This document shows, piece by piece, positions 1 to 6,967 of a stretch of 32,674 bases of DNA. This DNA is from Bacilli bacterium (lineage in GTDB: Bacteria > Bacillota_I > Bacilli_A > RF39 > UBA660): contig JAFZPS010000011.1 of the NCBI GenBank assembly GCA_017550205.1, forward strand, positions 1-32,674, written 5' to 3'. Numbering within the stretch: the stretch's first letter is position 1; the number at the start of each line of letters is the position of its first letter. The notes under the pieces are model-generated. The model worked only from the letters and a program-made list of their open reading frames with translations, was not told where the DNA came from and did not search any database. The position numbers and the translations under genes were made by a program.

Positions 1-615
1 ATAATGGATGCTATTAATGATGGTATTGAAAGAGGATATAAGTTATTTGGTTTAAACTCAGATGATGCTTCAGCTTATGGTACTGATATTAATTCTTCAT
101 TAGAAGAGTTATTAGAAAATGTAGTTAAAATAGATAAAGATATATCTTTCTCAATACCTGAGTTTAATCCTAATGGAATAAGTAATAAAGTAATAGAATG
201 TTTAAAAGATAAGAAATTTATTTATATCACAGTACCTATACAAAGTGGATCTCAAGATATATTAAATGTAATGAAAAGACCTTATAAAATAGATGATGTA
301 ATTGAAAAGATAAAGATAATTAAAAAGAATAATAAGGGATTAAAAATAAATACACATGTAATAGTAGGATTTCCAGGTGAAACAGAAGAAGATTTTAATA
401 AGACTCTAAATCTTATTAAAACAGGATTATTTGATAGAGTTAAAGTATTTATGTATAATGATAGACCTAATACTTTATCCTCTACTATGACTAATAAGAT
501 TTCTAATGAAGATAAATTAAGAAGAAAGAATATACTACTAAAAGAAATGAAAAAACAAAATATAAAGCATTTTTCAATTACTAATTTAATTCTAAATAAG
601 GAGCAAATTGTATGA
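1..615 (+). CDS. Radical SAM protein, MiaB-like methylthiotransferase family (5' end outside window)
   Basis: The reading frame is open to the window edge, so the N-terminal half, where the CxxxCxxC iron-sulfur motif should be, is missing. What remains matches the second half of MiaB/MtaB-type methylthiotransferase radical SAM barrels: a PIQSGSQDILNVMKR segment (family form PVQSGSdrvLkaMnR), a VIVGFPGETEEDF segment, and FMYNDRPNT in place of the usual YSPRPGT. Known family members add a methylthio group to tRNA or protein S12. Unlike MiaB and RimO, the protein stops about 40 residues after the barrel and has no C-terminal TRAM domain for RNA binding. Its TGA stop overlaps the ATG of the next gene (ATGA), so the two are translationally coupled. 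The family is clear; the substrate is unknown and need not be tRNA. Confidence 0.75.
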   Translation: MMDAINDGIERGYKLFGLNSDDASAYGTDINSSLEELLENVVKIDKDISFSIPEFNPNGISNKVIECLKDKKFIYITVPIQSGSQDILNVMKRPYKIDDVIEKIKIIKKNNKGLKINTHVIVGFPGETEEDFNKTLNLIKTGLFDRVKVFMYNDRPNTLSSTMTNKISNEDKLRRKNILLKEMKKQNIKHFSITNLILNKEQIV

Positions 616-1442
616 TTGAGTTTTTAGATTATGTTTTAGATTTAGATGATAATTTCTGGATAGTTAATAATGTTACTGAAGATGGTATATATGGATATAT
701 GATATATAAGAAAGATATTAATGGAGATAGATACAATAATTTTACTAAGTTAAATTACACTAAACAGTATGATAATTATCTTATTAGGATACCTAAATAT
801 AAAGAAATATATAAACCTAGAGATTGTTTTAAAAATCATCTTAATGAAATACCTGTAATATGGAGAAAATATGTAGATGTATTAGAAAATATAGGTATTA
901 ATGATATAGGAATTTTTGGATCTTTTTTAATAGGATTTGATCCTATAAAAGATATAGATTTTGTAATATATGGGTTAGATAATTTTAAAAAATATTATGA
1001 TAATATAGAATATATTAGAAATTATATAGGAGCTACTAGTATTACAGAAGGTCATATAAATAAGCAATATAATAAACATAAAAATAATTATTCTAGTAAA
1101 TGTGATTTATTAAAAATAATATCTCGTAATTGGAGTGGTGTTGAATTAGATAATGGTGTATTATCTACTCCAAGATTTGTAATAGATGGATATATTTCTC
1201 CTACTAAAAAAGGAATAGATGAAACTCATGTAGTTGAAATAATAGATGGTACTTTATCTGACTTTGTACCTAGAAGAGCTAAAGCTTTATTAGATGGAGA
1301 AGTATTTGAGATTGTTACTCCTATATGGAAATTTCAAAGTTTTGCTAGAGACAATGATAAAATAGAAATATATGGAAACTATGATTTTAATAATCATGTT
1401 ATAATATTAGATGAAAGAAGTCATTACATTAAATACTTATAG
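612..1442 (+). CDS. Predicted nucleotidyltransferase of archaeal COG1665-like architecture
   Basis: 276 aa. Residues 102-120 hold a pol-beta-type nucleotidyltransferase core: G103-S104, then D114-I-D116 followed by a hydrophobic strand (the GS...DxD motif). A third acidic residue could be D192. An all-beta-looking N-terminal region (1-60) and a C-terminal segment (about 205-276) that reads like an OB-fold strand set flank the core. From memory this three-part layout resembles the archaeal predicted nucleotidyltransferases of COG1665 rather than the short bacterial MNT antitoxins; no search was done. It overlaps the radical SAM gene by 4 nt and is followed 8 nt later by the XRE-CYTH gene, so it is the middle gene of one operon. 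Transfer of a nucleotide to RNA, protein or a small molecule is an inference. No HEPN partner is present, which argues against an MNT-HEPN toxin-antitoxin pair. Confidence 0.6.
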   Translation: MIEFLDYVLDLDDNFWIVNNVTEDGIYGYMIYKKDINGDRYNNFTKLNYTKQYDNYLIRIPKYKEIYKPRDCFKNHLNEIPVIWRKYVDVLENIGINDIGIFGSFLIGFDPIKDIDFVIYGLDNFKKYYDNIEYIRNYIGATSITEGHINKQYNKHKNNYSSKCDLLKIISRNWSGVELDNGVLSTPRFVIDGYISPTKKGIDETHVVEIIDGTLSDFVPRRAKALLDGEVFEIVTPIWKFQSFARDNDKIEIYGNYDFNNHVIILDERSHYIKYL

Positions 1443-1450
1443 GAGGTTTT

Positions 1451-2176
1451 ATGGATACATTAGGAAGTAGAATATCAAAATATAGAATTAAAAATAATTT
1501 AAGTCAAAGTCAATTAGGAGACTTATTATTTGTTTCAGATAAAACTGTATCTAGTTGGGAAAAAGATAGAACTACCCCTACTCTAGATATTATATTTAAA
1601 ATGGCTAATATATTTAAAACTAGTTTCTATCAATTATCAATGAATGAATATTCTAATTTAGATAATTTAGAATTGGAAGTAAAATTAAAATTAGATGAGT
1701 ATGAATCAAAAAGAATATTAAAATTAATAGAAAAAGATTCTTTATACTTAGGAGATGAAGATCATAATGCAGTATACTATGAATCTACTCTAAGAAATTT
1801 TAAAGATGAGTATTTAAGAATTAGAAAAGAAAATAATATATACGTATTAAATTATAAAAAAAATAAAGGTAAAAGTCTTTGTGAGGAATATGAAACTATT
1901 ATAGATAACGCTGATAATATGAAACTTATATTAAAACATTTAGATTTTAAAGAGAAAGCTATAATTAATAAGTATAGAAAGAAATATCTATATAAGAATA
2001 AATATGAATTTTCTTTTGATAAAGTTGAAAATATAGGTAACTTTGTAGAGATAGAAGTAAAGAATCTTACTTCTTATGAAGAAGAATATAATAACTTATT
2101 CAAATTGTTAGATGAATTTAATATAGATATAAATAAAATAGATAATAAGAGATATTTAGATTATTTAGAAGAATAA
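1451..2176 (+). CDS. XRE-family HTH fused to a CYTH (CyaB-type adenylate cyclase / triphosphate tunnel) domain
   Basis: 241 aa. Residues 4-62 form an XRE/Cro DNA-binding domain (LSQSQLGDLL...VSSWEKDRTTP). Residues 73 to about 235 form a complete CYTH domain: the defining ExExK at E74-E76-K78, VYYES at 108-112, LRIR at 122-125, K136, EEYET at 145-149, KYRKKY at 174-179, and D190 with GNFVEIEV at 196-203, close to CyaB-type class IV adenylate cyclases. CYTH enzymes bind triphosphates in a beta tunnel through these acidic and basic residues, and all seem to be kept. The ribosome-binding site AGGAGG lies just upstream. The gene closes the three-gene operon and ends in a terminator. A regulator that senses or hydrolyses a triphosphate, or makes cAMP, is the natural inference. 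I do not recall a characterised protein with this fusion. Confidence 0.82.
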   Translation: MDTLGSRISKYRIKNNLSQSQLGDLLFVSDKTVSSWEKDRTTPTLDIIFKMANIFKTSFYQLSMNEYSNLDNLELEVKLKLDEYESKRILKLIEKDSLYLGDEDHNAVYYESTLRNFKDEYLRIRKENNIYVLNYKKNKGKSLCEEYETIIDNADNMKLILKHLDFKEKAIINKYRKKYLYKNKYEFSFDKVENIGNFVEIEVKNLTSYEEEYNNLFKLLDEFNIDINKIDNKRYLDYLEE

Positions 2177-2205
2177 AAAGCTAATTTTAGTAGCTTTTTT
2201 ATTTT
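2175..2205 (+). terminator. Rho-independent terminator after the radical SAM/NTase/XRE-CYTH operon
   Basis: Stem AAAAAGCTA (2175-2183) pairs with TAGCTTTTT (2191-2199) around a 7-nt loop, followed by a T-rich run. The stem begins inside the TAA stop of the XRE-CYTH gene. Confidence 0.85.
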
Positions 2206-2209
2206 TATG

Positions 2210-2218
2210 TGTTATAAT
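2210..2218 (+). promoter_or_regulatory. Extended -10 promoter for the 2242 gene
   Basis: TGTTATAAT is a consensus extended -10 (TGnTATAAT), 24 nt before the start codon. No good -35 is seen, since the position falls in the preceding terminator. Confidence 0.65.
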
Positions 2219-2241
2219 AACTGCTTAAGAGGAGACATATT

Positions 2242-2895
2242 ATGAAATATATTTATAAAGATGATAAAGTTGAAAGAGTGTTTGATGTTTCTTATGACGA
2301 AGAAGAATTAAAAACATTATTAGATAATATTGTTAAAAAACTAAGTTATAGAGAAGATGGAGGATTTGTTATAGAACCTGGTCCAAAGTTTGATAATAAT
2401 GGATTTTCTAATGGACCTGTTTTACCAAATGGTGATCAAGAGTATGAAAATGTAACAGGATTAATGCAATGGATGCATGAAGGAGGTCTAGGTTATCCTG
2501 GGGATTCTATTAAAATTAAAGGTACAAGGGTAGTTCCACCAAGACTAGCAAGTATTATTGGTAAAATTTTAAATGATGATCCAAAAGGTATAAATGATTT
2601 AATGGAATATCCAAAACGTAGTGAATGTATTCCTATTGATGAAAGAATTGAAACAACTAATAAAGAAATAGATAAAATTAGTAATTTTGATACTGATAAT
2701 AAGATTGGTGCATTAGAAAGATTAAAACAACTTTGTGATGATAAAAAAAATGGAAGATACTTTGATACTAAATTATTAAAAAGTTTTTATTTAGAAACAC
2801 TTTCTATAATTAATCTACGTTTAGATACAGAAACAATTATTAATAAGAATGATAATAAAATATTATTAAAAGATTATATAAATAATAAGAACTAG
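2242..2895 (+). CDS. Hypothetical protein, no family recognised
   Basis: 217 aa, soluble, with no signal peptide or membrane segment. It has its own extended -10 promoter and a GAGGAGA ribosome-binding site. The middle (about residues 43-110) is rich in Gly, Pro and aromatic residues (VIEPGPKFDNNG, GLMQWMHEGGLGYPGD, KGTRVVPPRLASII) and looks like a conserved globular core. The C-terminal third (about 130-217) is predicted to be mostly helical and charged. No catalytic motif stands out. It is a single-gene unit, convergent with the HD-hydrolase gene and sharing one terminator hairpin with it. The function is unknown. Confidence 0.75.
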   Translation: MKYIYKDDKVERVFDVSYDEEELKTLLDNIVKKLSYREDGGFVIEPGPKFDNNGFSNGPVLPNGDQEYENVTGLMQWMHEGGLGYPGDSIKIKGTRVVPPRLASIIGKILNDDPKGINDLMEYPKRSECIPIDERIETTNKEIDKISNFDTDNKIGALERLKQLCDDKKNGRYFDTKLLKSFYLETLSIINLRLDTETIINKNDNKILLKDYINNKN

Positions 2896-2920
2896 TCATT
2901 GGACTAGTTCTTTTTATTTT
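2887..2920. terminator. Bidirectional terminator shared by convergent genes 2242 and 2904
   Basis: The perfect inverted repeat AAGAACTAGTC (2887-2897) / GACTAGTTCTT (2902-2912) has a 4-nt loop and is followed on the + strand by a T tract. The TAG stop of the + gene (2893-2895) and the TAG stop of the - gene (2904-2906) lie in opposite arms of the stem. Confidence 0.85.
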
Positions 2921-3941
2921 TTTGTTTAACTTTATTTTTTTCTTCACTATTATTAGCTATTTTTGCTAATTCTGAAAGTGTTTCATCAACACTATTTTTA
3001 TTTTCTTTTAATTTATAGTACATATCAAGAACTTCAGATATTCTTGATATTTTATTAACATCATTTTTACCTAATAGAATTAGTGTATATAATATTCTTT
3101 CTATAATATTCATGTGTGTTTTTGATAATTTAGCATTCTTTAGAAGATAATTCATAATCTCAATTGTTTCATTTACATATTTATCTACAAATTTTTCATC
3201 TTTTAATTCTATTAAGTCACTTACATTATCTAATCTATCACATAGTTTAATTACTAATGCCCAACTACTCATATTTTTCATTTTAATTGAAAGATATCTT
3301 TCTTTACCTAATGCTTTCTTCATATCTTCATCAGTAGTTACTTCTAAAACTAAACTAGCTACTTGTGGTCCAAATTTATCTACTATTTCAGGGTAAGTAG
3401 CTTTTGTATCTTCTATTACATCATGTAGACAAGCACTTATTAGTAATGTTTCAAGGTTCTTTGATTTTTTATATTTTAAGATGTTTTTTAATACTCGTAA
3501 AGGGTGATATATATATGGATCACCATTTTGTCTTTTTTGACCTTCATGCATCTTTACAGCGTATTTAATTGCCTCTTCTAAATTTTTACTTATATTATTT
3601 TCTTGTAGGATTTTTTCTACTTCATCTTCTTCTTTAGTTTCTGTTTTGCTTGATGGTTTTTTTGTTTCTTTTACTTCTTTTTTTATTTCACATATAGGTT
3701 CTATGTGCCAAGCTTTTGATTCATTTAATTGTTTATTTATATCAAGACTATAGTTATATATTTCCATAATTCTACGCATTTGCATAAAATCATTATAATA
3801 TTGGACCTTACTATGGATATCTTCTCCTTTCTTTACATATACTACATAGTCATCATAATCAAATGTATCACAGACTATTATTGCATGTGAGTATTCACCT
3901 GTATTTCCTCCTAATACAGCTTTGCGAACATCTAGTGGCAT
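2904..3941 (-). CDS. HD-domain (p)ppGpp hydrolase-like protein (SpoT/MESH1-type) with an extra N-terminal region
   Basis: 345 aa. Residues about 118-260 match the hydrolase domain of RelA/SpoT proteins and MESH1: HEGQKRQNGDPYIYHP (H132, H146), LHDVIEDT with H173-D174 and E177-D178, and KLCDRLDNV with D225, which are the metal and catalytic positions of the HD fold. No synthetase or TGS domain follows, so it should only hydrolyse. Known relatives remove pyrophosphate from (p)ppGpp or, as in MESH1, dephosphorylate NADPH. The first 85 residues form a separate unrecognised domain joined by a charged Lys/Glu linker. I chose the ATG at 3941 because GAGGTGATAAT precedes it; an upstream ATG at 3998 lacks a ribosome-binding site. 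It is divergent from the LysR gene. Confidence 0.8.
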   Translation of the reverse strand: MPLDVRKAVLGGNTGEYSHAIIVCDTFDYDDYVVYVKKGEDIHSKVQYYNDFMQMRRIMEIYNYSLDINKQLNESKAWHIEPICEIKKEVKETKKPSSKTETKEEDEVEKILQENNISKNLEEAIKYAVKMHEGQKRQNGDPYIYHPLRVLKNILKYKKSKNLETLLISACLHDVIEDTKATYPEIVDKFGPQVASLVLEVTTDEDMKKALGKERYLSIKMKNMSSWALVIKLCDRLDNVSDLIELKDEKFVDKYVNETIEIMNYLLKNAKLSKTHMNIIERILYTLILLGKNDVNKISRISEVLDMYYKLKENKNSVDETLSELAKIANNSEEKNKVKQKNKKN

Positions 3942-3959
3942 ATTATCACCTCTTTCTAA

Positions 3960-3988
3960 TTGAATTGTATATCTTTTTTTGTTATAAT
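3960..3988 (+). promoter_or_regulatory. Promoter of the LysR gene
   Basis: The -35 is TTGAAT (3960-3965), followed by a 17-nt spacer and the -10 TATAAT (3983-3988), which carries an upstream TG (extended -10). The site lies in the divergent gap, where the LysR protein could also control the HD-hydrolase gene. Confidence 0.75.
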
Positions 3989-4030
3989 TAAAATACAAAT
4001 ATTTTATCTAGACGATAACTGGAGGTTATG

Positions 4031-4912
4031 ATGATTAATTTAGAGTTATATAGAATTTTTTATGTAGTTGCAGTAACTGGTAATATTACTAAGGCAAGTG
4101 AGCAGCTTTGTATATCTCAACCTGCTGTAACAAAACAAATTAAAAATTTAGAAAATCAATTAAATACTCCCCTATTTATTAGAACTAAAAAAGGAGTTAT
4201 TTTAAATGAATGTGGTCAAAAGATATTTCTTAATGTTAAACAAGCTTTAACACTTTTGGATGAAGCTAATAGTAAAATAAAAGAGTTTGCTGAATTAAAT
4301 GCAGGTACAATAAAAATAGGAACTAGTACTACTTTAATGAGAAAATACTTATTAAAATATATTGAAAGATTTCATAATAATTATCCTAATGTAGTAGTAG
4401 ACATTTATACTGACCCTACTAAGGAATTAATTACTAAATTAAAGAATGGTATGATTGATTTAATAATTGGTAAAGTACCAGATAATTTTGATAATGATTT
4501 AGAATATTATGAATTAGATAAAACAAAATATATATTTATGGCAAATAAAAATTATTTTGATTTAAAGAATATGACATTAAGTCCTAAAGATTTAGAAAAA
4601 TATCCTATATTAATACAAGAATATCCTGCTAATTCTAGACTTAGTGTTGAGAATTATTTTAAAAATAATAATGTACAACTTGAACCTAAAATGAATATTG
4701 CAAGTTCTAACTTATTAATTGATTTTATTAATATGGGATATGGTATTGGATATGTAACTGAATTATATGTTAGAGAAGATCTTAAGAAAGATAATATGTA
4801 TAAAGTAAATGTATTACCTGAACCAGAAAGTGTATCTTTTGGAATAATATGTTTAAAAAATAATGTAATATCTAATCCATGTAAGAAGTTTATTGATACA
4901 TTAAAAAAATAA
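4031..4912 (+). CDS. LysR-family transcriptional regulator
   Basis: 293 aa. The N-terminal winged HTH (about residues 4-63) has the LysR signature: LYRIFYVVAVTGNITKASEQL, then SQPAVTKQIKNLENQL and TPLFIRTKKGV. A linker helix and a two-lobed periplasmic-binding-protein-like effector domain follow (about 88-290, starting GTIKIGTSTTL). LTTRs usually act as tetramers and respond to a small metabolite. Two ATGs sit in tandem. The second (4031) is 5 nt from GGAGG and fits better than the first (4028), which is only 2 nt away. The divergent neighbour is the HD hydrolase and no metabolic gene is adjacent, so the target cannot be named. Confidence 0.92.
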   Translation: MINLELYRIFYVVAVTGNITKASEQLCISQPAVTKQIKNLENQLNTPLFIRTKKGVILNECGQKIFLNVKQALTLLDEANSKIKEFAELNAGTIKIGTSTTLMRKYLLKYIERFHNNYPNVVVDIYTDPTKELITKLKNGMIDLIIGKVPDNFDNDLEYYELDKTKYIFMANKNYFDLKNMTLSPKDLEKYPILIQEYPANSRLSVENYFKNNNVQLEPKMNIASSNLLIDFINMGYGIGYVTELYVREDLKKDNMYKVNVLPEPESVSFGIICLKNNVISNPCKKFIDTLKK

Positions 4913-4949
4913 TTATATTATAAATATATTCCCTACTAATAATAAATAA

Positions 4950-4958
4950 TGATATAAT
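4950..4958 (+). promoter_or_regulatory. Extended -10 promoter for the HExxH protease gene
   Basis: TGATATAAT matches TGnTATAAT and lies 36 nt before the start codon. No clear -35 is seen. Confidence 0.55.
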
Positions 4959-4993
4959 TATATTGAATTAATAATAAAGGAAGTAGTGATAAA

Positions 4994-6073
4994 ATGTCTG
5001 ATTTTTTAGCTCAATTACAACAGATAAATTTCGCAAATATAGTAGCTTTTTTATCTCCAACTATAATTTATTTTGTTGCTAAGGAACCTATAGTATCTAA
5101 TTATAAATTAGTAAAAGATTTTAAAGTTAATAGTGTTAAACCTGTAGCTCTTCCAGTTGAAGTTATAAAAAAATATGATGAGATTGATGAGAAAAAAGTA
5201 TTAGAAAAAAGATTTGGTGAATTAATAATTGATTTTGCAAAAGTTGTAAATGAAAAGATTCCAGAGTTTAATTGGTCAATTTTTTTAAATAATTTAAATA
5301 CATTAAAAACAGGTACAAAAAGCTTTAAATTATCTAATTTTATTTATAATAAGAATACTGAAGGAGATTATTCTCCTGCTTCTAATACTATTAGATTATC
5401 AGAACATAATTATCGTATTACTATTACTCATGAATTATTTCATGTTGCAACTACTATTTATGATAGAGCACACGGAATTATTTTTTGTGGATTTGAACAA
5501 GTAAGAGGAAATAGTACAATTGGTGAAGGTATAAATGAAGGATATACTCAATACCTTGCAGAAAAAACTTTTGGAAAAGAGAATACTTTGGGTACTGCTT
5601 ATACATATGAAAAGAGAATTGCTGAAGTTTTGGAAAATATTGTTGGTGGAGAAAAAATGCGTTCTTTATATTTTAACGCTGATCTAAGTGGCTTAATTGA
5701 GTATTTGAAGATGTATACTTCTGAAGAAAGTATTCATAAATTTATAAATACATTAGATTTTTTAAATGAACACATGGGTGATAAATTTTTATTACCTAGT
5801 TCTAAGAAATTAATAAATGAGAGCTGTAAATCTGTTAATGTATTCTTATTACAAACTGCTTTAAGGAAAAAGATTATTGATAGTAATGATTCTACTATAT
5901 CAACTAAAGATTTATTAGATGAATTAATTCCAATTATGACATTAATTCCTGCACATGTTAAAAATAAAGAAAAATCTTCAGATATATTTGATGAGGAATT
6001 AATACTTGATGCTCTTTCGGATGTAATAAACGAATATGATTTAAGCGATGATAATACAAAAATAACTAAATAA
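4994..6073 (+). CDS. Membrane-anchored HExxH zinc metalloprotease-like protein
   Basis: 359 aa. A hydrophobic segment at about residues 12-29 probably anchors the protein. Residues 146-150 are HELFH, a zincin HExxH motif. Thirty-two residues after the last His comes GINEGYTQYLAE, where E182 is the likely third zinc ligand (gluzincin type) and the following Tyr/Thr/Gln resemble NEGxTQ motifs of such peptidases. The rest (190-359) is helical and unrecognised. The start follows AAAGGAAG. The gene stands alone, convergent with an unknown Zn-ribbon-like gene. Substrate is unknown. With only a short N-terminal hydrophobic segment, the side of the membrane cannot be decided from sequence. Confidence 0.75.
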   Translation: MSDFLAQLQQINFANIVAFLSPTIIYFVAKEPIVSNYKLVKDFKVNSVKPVALPVEVIKKYDEIDEKKVLEKRFGELIIDFAKVVNEKIPEFNWSIFLNNLNTLKTGTKSFKLSNFIYNKNTEGDYSPASNTIRLSEHNYRITITHELFHVATTIYDRAHGIIFCGFEQVRGNSTIGEGINEGYTQYLAEKTFGKENTLGTAYTYEKRIAEVLENIVGGEKMRSLYFNADLSGLIEYLKMYTSEESIHKFINTLDFLNEHMGDKFLLPSSKKLINESCKSVNVFLLQTALRKKIIDSNDSTISTKDLLDELIPIMTLIPAHVKNKEKSSDIFDEELILDALSDVINEYDLSDDNTKITK

Positions 6074-6107
6074 AAAAGATTCATCAATTGATGAGTCTTT
6101 TATTTTT
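6071..6107. terminator. Bidirectional terminator between the protease and 6100 genes
   Basis: The long inverted repeat around the palindrome TCATCAATTGATGA (6081-6094) extends with AAAAAGA on one side and TCTTTT on the other, with one mismatch. The stop codons of both convergent genes sit at the foot of the stem. Confidence 0.85.
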
Positions 6108-6687
6108 TCTTTGTATATATTGGTTCACTTTTATGTTCAGCCCAATACAAACCATCTTTTTCTAGTCTTTCTTTATGGTATTCAGAATATGCTTGTTCTT
6201 TGTATCCACAATATTTGCATTTTCTTTCATAAAACTTTCTACCATCTATATATCCTTCAATATCTCCATCTTCATCATACTCTGGTACTTTACCAATTTT
6301 TTCTATCCAATCAGTATAATCATGATTATTTGCACATATGTCTTTTCTTGTTTCTCTTTCTATTGTTCTATAACCATCAATAATTTTTCTGAAGACTCTA
6401 AATCTTAATTCATCATCTTCTCCCAAAATAGTACTTACCATTGAATTTAGTGTATCAGTCACTTTATCATTTAGTTTTATTCTCTCACTAGCTACTTTTT
6501 CTTTTGGAGGAACAACCATACTTAAATTACCAGCTTCATATGCTTCTATTGTTCTATCAACATATTCATATCCGATTGCTCTTCCTATTAAAACTACAGC
6601 AAGTGCTTTTTGTTCTTCTTTAGATAATTTATCAAATTCACAAGCTATTTCAATCATTTTACCTGTTTTATCTTCATTCTTTTCCAT
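6100..6687 (-). CDS. Hypothetical protein with a likely C-terminal zinc site
   Basis: 195 aa, soluble. The N-terminal half is helical, beginning MEKNEDKTGKMIEIACEFDK. The C-terminal part has C118 and H122 (DICANNH) and, after an acidic loop, C157-x2-C160 (RKCKYCGYKE), which could together bind one zinc ion. No known family is recognised. The ATG at 6687 is chosen because GGAGGG lies 5 nt upstream; a longer frame starting at 6738 would overlap the promoter. It is a single-gene unit with its own promoter, just downstream of the tRNA-Gly terminator. Confidence 0.78.
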   Translation of the reverse strand: MEKNEDKTGKMIEIACEFDKLSKEEQKALAVVLIGRAIGYEYVDRTIEAYEAGNLSMVVPPKEKVASERIKLNDKVTDTLNSMVSTILGEDDELRFRVFRKIIDGYRTIERETRKDICANNHDYTDWIEKIGKVPEYDEDGDIEGYIDGRKFYERKCKYCGYKEQAYSEYHKERLEKDGLYWAEHKSEPIYTKKK

Positions 6688-6709
6688 AATAACCCTCCGA
6701 TGTTTACTT

Positions 6710-6738
6710 ATTATACAATGCTTTAATATGAAAAGCAA
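6710..6738 (-). promoter_or_regulatory. Promoter of the 6100 gene
   Basis: On the - strand, the -35 TTGCTT (6738-6733), a 17-nt spacer and the -10 TATAAT (6715-6710) stand 23 nt before the start codon. Confidence 0.65.
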
Positions 6739-6782
6739 CAGCAGGGTTACCCATTTGAACTAATCAAGCGACAGTGAGTATA

Positions 6783-6818
6783 AAAAAAAATACTAGATAG
6801 TTTTCTAGTATTTCTAAT
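6783..6818 (-). terminator. Terminator of the tRNA-Gly transcript
   Basis: On the - strand, AATACTAGA and TCTAGTATT form a 9-bp stem followed by a run of eight or more T. It begins about 7 nt after the CCA end of the tRNA. Confidence 0.85.
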
Positions 6819-6824
6819 TTCAAA

Positions 6825-6898
6825 TGGAGCGGATGATGGGAATCGAACCCACGTAGTCAGCTTGGAAGGCTGAGGTTCTACCATTAAACTACATCCGC
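6825..6898 (-). tRNA. tRNA-Gly (anticodon UCC)
   Basis: A complete 74-nt cloverleaf on the - strand. The acceptor stem GCGGATG pairs with CATCCGC, then U73 and an encoded CCA. The D arm contains TAGTTTAATGGTAGAA. The anticodon stem CAGC/GCTG encloses the loop CTTCCAA, giving anticodon TCC. The T arm is GTGGGTTCGATTCCCAT. It decodes GGA and, by wobble, other Gly codons. It is a single tRNA with its own promoter, leader hairpin and terminator. Confidence 0.97.
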
Positions 6899-6962
6899 AT
6901 ATGTCTTTAATCGCCTTAGTCTTAAATTTCCGAACAACTAAGTCGACTAAAAAAGTAGACAT
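6899..6962 (-). other. Stable 5' leader hairpin of the tRNA-Gly transcript
   Basis: Reading the - strand, ATGTCT (6962-6957) pairs with AGACAT (ending at 6899), and TTAGTCGACTTAG pairs with CTAAGGCGATTAA with one G-U pair and one A-G mismatch. An ACTTTT bulge sits on one side, and an 18-nt loop contains GTTCGG. The predicted transcription start (about 6961) coincides with the first base of the stem, and the stem ends at the tRNA 5' end, so the whole leader folds on itself. Confidence 0.7.
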
Positions 6963-6967
6963 ATTTA

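Noticed and set aside
612..1442. MNT/HEPN toxin-antitoxin interpretation of the nucleotidyltransferase gene
   Set aside because: The protein is far longer than MNT antitoxins, and neither neighbour has a HEPN RxxxxH toxin domain.
5734..6087. 117-codon open frame on the - strand
   Set aside because: It lies opposite the 3' end of the HExxH protease gene and crosses the shared terminator. It has no ribosome-binding site and a low-complexity Ser/Ile/Leu composition typical of an antisense shadow.
6739..6782. Short stretch between the tRNA terminator and the next promoter, with GGGTTACCC
   Set aside because: Only a small palindrome and no stable larger fold or RNA-gene pattern was seen; too little to call.
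6747..6962. 71-codon open frame on the - strand
   Set aside because: It spans the tRNA-Gly gene, its leader hairpin and its terminator, so it is RNA-gene sequence read as protein.
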